Part shown: piece after piece, positions 54,617 to 62,666 of the stretch | Layout of the letters: each line of letters begins with the position of its first letter | Position numbering within the stretch: the first letter of the stretch is position 1 | From: HLUCCA09 sp039822045 | GTDB taxonomy: Bacteria > Pseudomonadota > Alphaproteobacteria > Rhodobacterales > Rhodobacteraceae | Reading direction: 5' to 3' | NCBI GenBank assembly: GCA_039822045.1 | Contig: JBCBMY010000004.1 | Location: forward strand, 124,001-188,000 | DNA: 64,000 nucleotides | Made by a program: the position numbers and the translations under genes | The notes under the pieces: model-generated | The model's input: only the letters and a program-made list of their open reading frames with translations | The model's database searches: none | Told to the model about the DNA's origin: nothing

Positions 54617-55106
54617 ATGAAGAGATCACGGTTCGGCGAAGAGCAGATCATCGCGATCCTTAAGCAGCAGGAGAGCGGTGTGGCGACGGCAGATGCATGC
54701 CGGGAACATGGGATCAGCCAAGCCACGTTCTACTCTTGGCGGATGAAGTATGCGGGGATGACATCGCCTGAGATGCGGCGGTTGAAGCTTGAGGACGAGA
54801 ATGCGCGGCTGAAGAAACTCGTTGCGGAGCTCAGCCCGGATAAGGAGATGCTTCAGGATGTCGCCTCGCGAAATGTATGGTCCGCCCTGCCGTTGCAAGG
54901 GTCTTCGATGGCGACGCTTGGGTTTGCGTAAATGTATCCGGCCTCTCGCGAGTGGACCGGTTTTCCGGCCAGGCCATGATGAGACCCGCACATGCGGTTT
55001 CCAAACAGCTGGTTCGGGCGCGAAGCCCGCTTTCACGCCGGATTTACCGAATTCTGATCTTCCCTTTCGTCATTATCTCGAGCCTCGCAATCCGTTCCGG
55101 TTTGAC
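54617..55106 (+). mobile_element. IS3-type OrfA transposase remnant, copy B, with conserved tail
   Basis: 104 aa. MKRSRFGEEQIIAILKQQE with ADACREHGISQATFYSW is an IS407-like OrfA with a good ATG and upstream AAGGAG. From 54719 on it is nearly identical to copy A, including the change to SALPLQGSSMATLGFA and the 175-bp tail after the stop. The two N-terminal halves come from different IS types, so at least one copy is a chimera. No OrfB is present. Confidence 0.82.
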
Positions 55107-55147
55107 CGGAAGAGCGTTAGCGTCATGCGGTAGCAGCCTCCTGTGGA

Positions 55148-55261
55148 CGCCGTTCGTAGGTTGCGCCAGGTATCGTCAGGTATCGTCAGGATCACCCACA
55201 CGATCCGGGCCATCTTCGCCGCCAAGGCGACGGGGCGTGACCGATTTACTTTGCACGTCGC
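55148..55261 (-). mobile_element. C-terminal scrap of an IS110-like transposase
   Basis: The minus frame reads KVNRSRPVALAAKMARIVWVIL, close to the ALANKMARIAWALL ending of IS110-family transposases. A 10-bp tandem duplication (CAGGTATCGT twice, 55167-55186) interrupts what follows. Nothing else of the element remains. Confidence 0.45.
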
Positions 55262-55780
55262 GCCAGACGGCGTCCGAAGGCTCGTGGCACCACTCATTCG
55301 ACAGTTAGTGATGTGGTTACGCCCAGGGGCAGAACGGCGCTGAACTGGACGCAGTCTTAGTCGGACGTGTCCTACGACGCTCTTCAGTAGGACACAGTGC
55401 CCGCTAACAAATTGAGACTGTTGGATTAGAGTGGATGCTGGCAGCCCGTAGGGGACTTTCCTGACCTCGAAAAATCAGATGGTTAGCAGCGGTGGGACAC
55501 TTTTGCTTTCCCACTGTTTCATTAGGTTTTCTGGAATTTTTTTCCCATCGATCAATCGGTTACGTGCCGCGGAATCGCATGTTTTCCCTCCCGAATGAAG
55601 CGCTCCCAGTCGCGGCGCTCTCCATGCTATATTTAGTGGCTTGGGGATTCGACTCCTACGAAATGTGGAATTCTGCTCTGAGCGGAAAACTAAACCCCGC
55701 TCCCCAGCGACGGGAGAGCGGGGCTGAGGACGAATAGAGCGCGAAGCCAAGCGCCAACCACGAGATGAAGGAAGAACCCC
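55262..55780. other. Junction between IS debris and prophage
   Basis: No convincing gene. An AT-rich patch lies at 55500-55560. A hairpin CCCCGCTCCC / GGGAGAGCGGGG (55695-55723, one bulge) stands 57 bp before the phage primase gene and may be a terminator or part of its leader. No integrase or obvious att repeat is seen. Confidence 0.5.
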
Positions 55781-57871
55781 ATGGCAAGTAAAGAAGCAAC
55801 CGATTCGAGCACGAAACACAACATTGGTGAAAATAATCATCAGACTCTGATCGACCTGTCTACCCTTCCGATTTGGGCAGCGCGTGGCGCGCCTGAGGCT
55901 GTGGTGAAATCAAAACGTGCACCAATCAATCCGAAGACGGGTCGCTCGGCAAAGAACGACACGCCCGACACATGGGCAGACCGCGATAGGGCCGAGAAAC
56001 ACGCAGCAAACGTCCCTAGCGAGCGCGAGCCAGGAGTCGGGCTGATGCTGGGCGCCATCCACGCACCCGATGGATGGTGCCGGGCAGGCCTCGATCTGGA
56101 CGGCTGCCGCGACCCGGATACGGGTGAATTGGAGTCCTGGGCGGAGCAAATCGTGTATCGCTTCGACACCCTCACCGAAGCTTCTCCGAGTGGAACCGGT
56201 TTGCATGTCTTGTTCCATGCCCGGATCGCGGACGTGGAAAGCTTGCGCGAGGATGGCTTGATTGCAAAGGTCGGCCGCTCGTTCTTGCGAGGCAATCACC
56301 TTGAGATCGCCGCCTTCTTCGGTGGCAAGTTTCTAACGGTCACGGAAGAATATTACGACGAAGGGGATATCGGGCTGTCGGATACCATCCGCCCCGTCCC
56401 ACTCGCCAACCTCCAATGGCTTCTCGGTGAATATGCTCCAGCATGGGCGGGAACGGATGAGAACGGCGACGGGATGGACGAGTCAGGTTCCGGTCACGCC
56501 TGGCGCCGCGTCTGTATGCTTGTGGGAAATGGTCTGGACGACTGTGAGATCGTCCAGGAGTTGGCAAGGGAGGATAGTCCGGCCGGGGAATGGTGGGCAA
56601 GGGCTCCTGAGCGAGAACGTGCCCGGACCATTTTCCGCGCGCGGGAGCAGGTGAAACCGTCCATCGATCTCGGCCTATTGCTCGACGACCTGCCCGAACT
56701 CCCGACTGCGTCTTCGCCTCCGGTCATGCGTAAGAAGAATGGTGAGCCGGAGGCTACTGCCCACAACGCCGTGATCTACCTCGACCGCGCCAATAGAACC
56801 AGTGAGCTTGCCATAAGGCACAACGCTCTCACAGGACAGGACGAATGGCGTGCCGGCGAAGTCAGGGATGCTGACCTGACCCGGATCCGGGTAGAGGTTG
56901 AGCGCGCCGGGATGCGAAACATCGGCCACGATCTGACCGTTCGTGCGGTCCGCGCAATCTCCGAGCGCAACGCCTATCATCCGGTTAGAGACTGGCTCGG
57001 CGGCCTCGTTCATGACGGACGCCCCCGCCTCGACACGTGGCTCTCGGACTATCTAGGTGTCGAGGACTCGCGCTATGTGCGTGCGGTCGGGAGGGCTTCA
57101 GTCATCGGGCTTGTAGCTCGTGTTATGCGGCCCGGCTGCAAGCACGATCACGTCCTGACTCTGACTGGCGCCCAAGGTGCGGGAAAGAGCACCGTTTGTC
57201 GTATCCTCGGCGGCCCCTGGTATGGTGACAATCTGTCAAGCCTCGCCCGCGATGACACTGAAGCCTCTCGATGGTTGCGGGGCCACTGGCTTGTCGAGTT
57301 GAGCGAGATGGCGCCCACGAGGAAAGCCGAAGCGGAGACGTTGAAGTCCTTCCTGAGCCGAGCGACCGACAACGTGCGGGCGCCTTATGGCCGCCTCGCG
57401 GAGTCAATCCCCCGCCAATGCGCTTTCATTGCCACGACCAATGATGAGCAATTCTTGCGCGACCCCACTGGTGGCCGGCGCTTCTGGCCCGTTAGCGTGA
57501 GCGCCGAGATCGACACGGAAGGGCTCACCCGCGACCGAGATCAGCTTTTCGCGGAGGCGCTTGCCGCTTTCGGGGCGGGGGAGGCTTGGCACCTGGATCA
57601 GGAGACGGAAGCCCTTGCCCGAGAGGTTCAGGCGGCGGCAACCGAAGAAGACCCATGGGCGACCTTACTTTCTGACTACCTTGACGGGACGCTGGACGAA
57701 GACGGTCAACCGCTCGACTACGTGCACACCGCGGAGGTGCTCGCCGCAATTGATCTGCCTACAGGGCAGAAAGGCGGGGCCGCGGGGAAGCGCGCCGCTG
57801 CGATCCTCCAGCAGATGGGTTTGAGCCCAGTGCGGAGCAAGCAAGGCCGTTTCTGGAAGAGGCCGCAATGA
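55781..57871 (+). CDS. Phage/plasmid primase-helicase (PrimPol-like plus VapE ATPase)
   Basis: 696 aa. The N-terminal 200 residues resemble archaeo-eukaryotic primase/polymerase proteins: CRAGLDLDGCRDP with acidic residues, then FDTLTEASPSGTGLHVLFHA, the conserved SPSGxGxH block. The C-terminal half is a VapE / D5-like ATPase: GAQGAGKSTVCRIL Walker A, HWLVELSEMAP Walker B, and IATTNDEQFLRDPTGGRRFWPV. Such proteins prime and unwind at an element's own origin. AAGGAAG precedes ATG. An iteron-like repeat cluster lies just downstream. Confidence 0.87.
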   Translation: MASKEATDSSTKHNIGENNHQTLIDLSTLPIWAARGAPEAVVKSKRAPINPKTGRSAKNDTPDTWADRDRAEKHAANVPSEREPGVGLMLGAIHAPDGWCRAGLDLDGCRDPDTGELESWAEQIVYRFDTLTEASPSGTGLHVLFHARIADVESLREDGLIAKVGRSFLRGNHLEIAAFFGGKFLTVTEEYYDEGDIGLSDTIRPVPLANLQWLLGEYAPAWAGTDENGDGMDESGSGHAWRRVCMLVGNGLDDCEIVQELAREDSPAGEWWARAPERERARTIFRAREQVKPSIDLGLLLDDLPELPTASSPPVMRKKNGEPEATAHNAVIYLDRANRTSELAIRHNALTGQDEWRAGEVRDADLTRIRVEVERAGMRNIGHDLTVRAVRAISERNAYHPVRDWLGGLVHDGRPRLDTWLSDYLGVEDSRYVRAVGRASVIGLVARVMRPGCKHDHVLTLTGAQGAGKSTVCRILGGPWYGDNLSSLARDDTEASRWLRGHWLVELSEMAPTRKAEAETLKSFLSRATDNVRAPYGRLAESIPRQCAFIATTNDEQFLRDPTGGRRFWPVSVSAEIDTEGLTRDRDQLFAEALAAFGAGEAWHLDQETEALAREVQAAATEEDPWATLLSDYLDGTLDEDGQPLDYVHTAEVLAAIDLPTGQKGGAAGKRAAAILQQMGLSPVRSKQGRFWKRPQ

Positions 57872-57911
57872 CCGACCACCGGCAGAAGAAAGGTCTGCGG
57901 CCTGTGGAATG

Positions 57912-58127
57912 GGTGACGGTGGGTGACGGTGCGGTGACGCTGGGAGTCCGATCCCGCCGTCATCGTATTTTCGTTGTCCATCAGTCTCTTATGCAGCTGG
58001 TGACGGTGGTGACGGTGGAAATGCCCACGGAGGCGGGAGACGACCGTATGAAGGGCAAAGGGGCAAGCGGGGGGCACGCGCAGGCGCGCGGGGGCAATAT
58101 AGGCAATCTTCCGTCACCACCGTCACC
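57912..58127. repeat. Iteron-like GGTGACGGT repeats with a 17-bp inverted repeat
   Basis: GGTGACGGT occurs at 57912, 57922, 57999 and 58008, with a partial copy GGTGACG at 57933. The pair GGTGACGGTGGTGACGG (57999-58015) is repeated exactly in reverse complement at 58111-58127. Repeats beside a primase-helicase gene are what a phage or plasmid replication origin looks like; P4-type replicons use GGTGA-containing iterons bound by their own alpha protein. Whether this protein binds them is inference. Confidence 0.6.
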
Positions 58128-58161
58128 CGTGAGGCGCACTGATACTCTGCGAAAGTCGGCG

Positions 58162-58518
58162 CTATCCGCCGGCTCGTCTATTGAACAATGTCCCCTCGGG
58201 ACGGATGCCATAGCGAGCAATCTCGGCGATCTCCGCGACTCTTGCCTCTTGGTCCGTATCGAAAAGCTCGACCGTGATGCCGAGCCAACCAACGGGCTGC
58301 CGCATCACGTATTCATAGAACGGGGGGTTGATTATCAGTTTTCCCAGCGGACCTTCTCGCTTGAAGTCCTTTTGCAAATGGGACTTGAGCCGAGAGGGTG
58401 CCTTTGCAGTTCCGACGTATACGGGGCTGCCGTCGATCCTGTTCCAGAGCACATACTTCGCGCTGATGCGCTCAGGCATCGCCTCGATCCGGCGTCTAGC
58501 AGATTCCGCCTCCATCAT
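58162..58518 (-). CDS. GIY-YIG nuclease-like protein
   Basis: 118 aa. KYVLWNR and SPVYVGTAKAPSRLKSHL give the two strands and the Arg/His region of a GIY-YIG domain (here YVL and YVG); EIAEIARYG and GTLFNRRAGG supply the Glu and the late Asn. It may be a small phage endonuclease, although the first motif is changed and activity is uncertain. The start is unclear: ATG 58518 is used, GTG 58569 and ATG 58479 are open. It is transcribed against its phage neighbours. Confidence 0.65.
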   Translation of the reverse strand: MMEAESARRRIEAMPERISAKYVLWNRIDGSPVYVGTAKAPSRLKSHLQKDFKREGPLGKLIINPPFYEYVMRQPVGWLGITVELFDTDQEARVAEIAEIARYGIRPEGTLFNRRAGG

Positions 58519-58695
58519 ATCAACTACCAGGTAGCAGCCAATACTGGCAGAGATATGGCGCGGCCCCACGCTGGTGCAGTTGGTCTAGCTTTGGGTCCTC
58601 CCGCCGGCTCGGCTGTCGCGGGGAGCGCGGAGCCCGACATTCGAGTCACTTCGAAGGTTCTCGAAATGAGAACGATTATCAACTAAGATGACCTC

Positions 58696-59207
58696 ATGAA
58701 CGCTTCCGCTCTCCCCGACACCATCGGCGCAAAGGACCTCGCCCGACTCCTCGGCCTGACCGTCACCCGCATCTCGGCGCTGGCTAAGGATGGGGTGATC
58801 CCGAAAAAGGGCCGAAACAGCTACCCGCTTCCCGAGGCAGTGGCGGCCTACGTCACGTGGCGGGCGGATCACCCGGATGGCAGGCCCGCAGCGCCAAAAG
58901 ACCTCAATCCGAGAAGACGGGCCTGACCCGTGCCCAGGCCGAACTCGCCGAGGTGAAGGCGGCACAGGCCCGCGGCGATCTCCTTGACGCGCGAGCCGTG
59001 CATGTCCGGTGGGTGGAGACGATAACGGCGCTGAGGTCTGCCCTCCTCGCTGTGCCGCCACGTATCGCCACCCAGATGGGCCTCGACCGGGCCGCCGCTG
59101 CCGCGCTGGATGCCGAGTTGCGGGCAGCCCTGGACCAGATCGCCACCGCCAGGGAGTAGGCCGCAGAGGAGCTCCTGGAGGCCGAAGTGGAGGCGATGCT
59201 CGCATGA
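58696..59207 (+). pseudogene. Terminase small subunit (Nu1-like), frameshifted and with a nonsense codon
   Basis: DTIGAKDLARLLGLTVTRISALAKDG is the winged-helix start of lambda Nu1-like packaging proteins. At about 58905 the frame must shift to continue as SEKTGLTRAQAELAEVKAAQARGDLLDA...MGLDRAAAAALDAELRAAL. TAG at 59157 then interrupts ATARE-(stop)-AAEELLEAEVEAMLA, which ends at 59207. Two lesions make a non-functional gene likely. Its last ATGA overlap with the large subunit is still intact. Confidence 0.82.
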
Positions 59208-60957
59208 CCCGCCTAGACGACATCACACGGGCCGCCTACGCCGCCCTGCGCGCCTCCGCCTGTCTGCGTGGGTTGAGCAGAACGTCATCCTCCCCTCGAC
59301 CATCGCCGCTGCACCAGGACGGATGCGCTTGTTCCCCTATCAGCGGGCTATTGCGGACAGTATGGGCGACCCGACCGTGGAGCGAGTGTCCGTGCTCAAG
59401 TCAGCCCGAGTCGGCTACGCGCAACTCGCGGTCGCGGCCCTCGCCCACTACGCCGCCAACGACCCGGCCCCCGTTCTTGCCGTCCTGCCTGCCGAGGCCG
59501 ACGCGAAGCACCTGATGACTGGGGTTATCGAGCCAACTTTCCGGGAGTCTCCCGCCCTCTCTGATCTTCTCGCCGCTGATACCTAAGGACGAGACACGAT
59601 GCTGTCCCGAGCCTTCCCGGGAGGTTCCCTAAAATTGGTCTCCGCTGCCTCGCCGCGAAACCTTCGTGCATTGACGGCCCGGGTTCTCATTCTCGATGAA
59701 CTCGATGGATGGGAAATCGACGCCCGTGGGGAGGGCGACCCGCTCACTCTGGCCGAGAAACGCACGTTTAGCTTCGCAGATCGCAGAATCATCGCAGGAA
59801 GCACGCCGGTGGATGAGGAGACCTCCAGAATCTGTCGCCTTTATGCGCAGAGTGATCAACGAGTCTGGGAATGTCCGTGCCAGCACTGCGGGGAGTTTCA
59901 CGAGATCAAATGGCAGGACATAACCTGGACGGACAGCGATCCGGATTCCGCCTCCTGGGCGTGTCCCTCTTGCGGTGCATTGACTGCCGACCGCGAGAAG
60001 GCCCCCATGCTCCTGGCGGGCCGCTGGAGGGCCACACGGCCCGAAGTAAAGGGCCACCACGGCTACCGGATCAACGCTCTGTCGTCGCTCCTACCAAACG
60101 CGGCCTGGCCAAAACTGGTGGCGGAGTTCCTGGACGCCAAGCGGAGCCCGGTAACACTCAAACCTTGGGTCAACACGATCCTGGGTGAGCCGTGGCGCGG
60201 CGAAGGCGAGGACCTTGATCCGTCTGACCTCGCCCGGCTCCAGATGCCGCTCTCGACCTCCCCAATTCCCGAGGAAGTGCTCTTCCTGACCGCTGGAGTG
60301 GACTGTCAGGGCGACCGGCTGGAGGTCACATTGGCCGGGTTCACCGCAGAGAACGCGATCCGTGTCCTCGATCATGCGGTAATATGGGGAGGCCCGCGGG
60401 AGCCCGAGACATGGGTGGAACTCGACCAATGGCTCAGCCGGCAATTCCGGCACGCCGCAGGTGGATTGGCCTACATCGACTCCGCCGTTATCGACAGCGG
60501 GTATCACGCCGACGAAGTTTACGCCTTCACTCGCCCCCGGACTTCCCGTCGGATCGTCGCCGGCAAGGGTGTCTCAGGCTTCCACCGTCCGCGCCTCGCC
60601 TCGGGGCAGAGCCGCAAGACCCGGCTAGCCCAGATCGGCGTGGACCCTATCAAATTGGAAATCATGGAGCGCCTAAAGGAAGGTTCGACGATTCAGATCG
60701 CTGACCATCTGGGCCGTGATTACCTTGAGCAATTGGCCGCCGAGCGGTTGGTAACTCGGATGCACCGTGGCCACCCTGTGCGCCAATGGGAATTGATCTC
60801 CGGGCGGCGCAATGAAGCCCTCGACACACTCGGCTATGCCATTGCCGCACGGCAGCTTATCTTGATGCCGCCCGAGCGCCGGGCTGAGGAAGTATCGAGC
60901 GCGCGCCCTGTGGAAACGAAGCCGAAAGTCACGCGCTCGAAATGGTTATCAGCCTAG
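59204..60957 (+). pseudogene. Terminase large subunit (GpA-like), frameshifted and with a nonsense codon
   Basis: Starts MTRLDDITRAAYAALR, then must change frame near 59265 to continue WVEQNVILPSTIAAAPGRMRLFPYQRAI. The ATPase loop is SVLKSARVGYAQ. TAA at 59584 splits LLAADT from GRDTMLSRAFPGGSLKLVSA in the same frame. The remaining 452 residues are intact: VLILDELDGWE (Walker B), CPCQHCGEFHEI and CPSCG zinc ribbon, and AGVDCQGDRLEV nuclease part. The motor cuts and packages phage DNA. As written it cannot be made whole. Confidence 0.85.
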
Positions 60958-61146
60958 AATCCGTCCAAGCTCGGCCAAACTGCGCTTCGACCCGGCCGGA
61001 TCATCATCCTTGACGACTTCGTACCCGAGTTCACGCAAGACTGGTCTGATCTCCTCGATTGAGACAGGGCGCCCATCAATCATGAGCACGCCGTGTTCGA
61101 TGTCTGAGCCGACCTCCGCGTTTTCCTTGGAAGCTTCATTCTCCAT
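60949..61146 (-). CDS. Small hypothetical phage protein
   Basis: 65 aa, acidic, with IEHGVLMIDGRPVSIEEIRPVLRELGYEVV suggesting a short alpha/beta unit. ATG 61146 has AAGGAG six bases upstream, better than TTG 61164. It overlaps the terminase end by 9 bp in convergent orientation. No family is recognised. Confidence 0.55.
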   Translation of the reverse strand: MENEASKENAEVGSDIEHGVLMIDGRPVSIEEIRPVLRELGYEVVKDDDPAGSKRSLAELGRILG

Positions 61147-61239
61147 CACTCTCTCCTTCTTCAATTTCGCCCCACTACCGAGTTAGCAGGCCAGAAGCGC
61201 AGCGGAAAGAAAAAAGTGCATAACATCAAATGATTAGTC

Positions 61240-61268
61240 GAAAGTGGATAAATCACCTGAAAGTGGAT
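61240..61268. repeat. Direct repeat GAAAGTGGAT, possible regulator site
   Basis: Two exact copies of GAAAGTGGAT (61240-61249, 61259-61268) lie 19 bp apart, about two helix turns, in an AT-rich gap between two minus-strand phage genes. The layout suits a protein-binding site upstream of the gene ending at 60949. Confidence 0.35.
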
Positions 61269-61285
61269 TTCATGGGGCATAGGGT

Positions 61286-61549
61286 TCAAGCGTCGGCCAT
61301 CCTCGCGGCCAAAACCTCTGCCGCGCCGAGTGCAACGTTAGGGTCTGTCCAGGGGACGGCGCGGTCCACAACGACCAGCGAACCAGGCTCCACGGGAACG
61401 ACTGCCGGCCAGTAGCGCCCGTCGATGGATAGGGCACAGGGCAACCAAGCGCCCTCCAGCCCGTGTACGATCTCCCCTACGCATTTCGCGACAGCCCCGG
61501 GTGGCATTTCTGAATATCGACGTGGGTCGATCTCATCATTAGCGCTCAT
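61286..61549 (-). CDS. Small hypothetical phage protein
   Basis: 87 aa from ATG 61549, which has TGAGGCG six bases upstream. It contains PPGAVAKCVGEIVHGLEGAWLP and a second beta-like part WPAVVPVEPGSLVVVDRAV. No family, signal or membrane segment is seen. Confidence 0.5.
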   Translation of the reverse strand: MSANDEIDPRRYSEMPPGAVAKCVGEIVHGLEGAWLPCALSIDGRYWPAVVPVEPGSLVVVDRAVPWTDPNVALGAAEVLAARMADA

Positions 61550-61649
61550 GATTCGCCTCATTGGACGTTTCTCTCAGTGCTTATCTGTCGCCTGCTTTTC
61601 GGCAGGCAAGTAAATCATTTGACTAGTGATTTTTCACCCCGAACTGGAA

Positions 61650-61895
61650 TTACACTCTTTTCTCCAATTGAATGATTTGACTGTCGGTCAACTCGCTCCA
61701 ATCGTCCGGAACCCCGGCAATTGCCCGTTCTGCCACTGTGGGCGGCATACCCCAGACGGAATTGGCATATTCGATTGCTGATTCCCGATCTCCGTGCCTT
61801 GCGTTTATCTCCACAGCCCAACGGCGCATCCGGATTGTATTTATCACCCTTGCCGGTAGGACGGGTGCTGCATCTTTGAACTTGGCTTCTTTCAT
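61650..61895 (-). CDS. Small hypothetical phage protein
   Basis: 81 aa, basic N-terminus and helical character (VINTIRMRRWAVEINARHGDRESAIEYANSVWG). AGAGGT precedes the ATG. A hairpin GCCTGC / GCAGGC (61590-61607) lies beyond its stop. No family is recognised; a regulatory role is possible. Confidence 0.5.
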   Translation of the reverse strand: MKEAKFKDAAPVLPARVINTIRMRRWAVEINARHGDRESAIEYANSVWGMPPTVAERAIAGVPDDWSELTDSQIIQLEKRV

Positions 61896-62048
61896 AGCGC
61901 GACCTCTTTGCCGCCGGCTCGACCGGCGGTCCTCTGGTTTGCGCTCCTCCGGTGAGTCCTTGATAGCGCATCAAACTGTCGCTTTCAATATTTGATACTG
62001 ATGGAATCATATGCTACATCTGGTGCACGAAAGCACCTTGAGGACCAA

Positions 62049-62666
62049 ATGGACCCTTTCTCAGCCCCATCTCTGAAACGCTCGGCCGTCGCCCGAGCGA
62101 TAGCGCATCCGACTGATGACGTTCGGAAGGTCTCCGGGGCCATTCTCAACATGACCGTGCGGAACCGGTTTCTTCACCCCGAGGAGAGGCCAACGGCCGG
62201 GAAGAAAACGGAAAACTGGTACTCACCCGCGGACGCAGTAAAGGCCGGCGTGGTTCTCCACCTCTGGGCCGCAGGGTTCTCCAACTCGCCGACTTTTCAG
62301 GCTGCCATTGACCGCTTGGGGCTGTGGCGGGTCACCGATGAGAACCCAACCTGGAAGCCAGGCGACCCAGACCCTGAAGGTGAACCAAATCCAGACCGTC
62401 CGGGCTCCCCCGCCGCATTCGTCCTTCGCGACTTCTGCGAGACTGGCGGCAACTGGACCCTCCGAATTGACGTTCGGCGCAACGCCCTGACCGGTGAGTA
62501 CCGGCACGTGGCAGCGTTGATCCGCGAAGACAGTGCCATGGGCAACGCTGTCACCGAACAGGAGGGGGAGGTGCTGTTGTCGGCCCACCTGCTGCCGTTG
62601 ACCGGGCTTCTCGCTCAGATTGCCTCTCACACGATCTTCAAAGGGGGCGCACATGGCACTCACTGA
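62049..62666 (+). CDS. Hypothetical phage protein
   Basis: 205 aa. ENWYSPADAVKAGVVLHLWAAGF near residue 60 resembles a helix-turn-helix of the MerR type, but the rest is unknown. GAGGACCAA precedes ATG 62049. It overlaps the portal gene start by 14 bp, so it is in the late phage transcript. It may be a head-to-tail or packaging helper. Confidence 0.55.
   Translation: MDPFSAPSLKRSAVARAIAHPTDDVRKVSGAILNMTVRNRFLHPEERPTAGKKTENWYSPADAVKAGVVLHLWAAGFSNSPTFQAAIDRLGLWRVTDENPTWKPGDPDPEGEPNPDRPGSPAAFVLRDFCETGGNWTLRIDVRRNALTGEYRHVAALIREDSAMGNAVTEQEGEVLLSAHLLPLTGLLAQIASHTIFKGGAHGTH

Noticed and set aside
55475..55840. Minus-strand frame ending RNRLIDGKKIPENLMKQWESKS, recalling HNH nuclease ends
   Set aside because: The zinc/HNH cysteines and core histidine motif are missing and there is no start; too little to call.
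57868..58686. 272-codon plus-strand frame starting at the primase stop (ATGA overlap)
   Set aside because: It runs through the repeat cluster and is antisense to the GIY-YIG-like gene, which has real motifs. A short N-terminal protein is not excluded.
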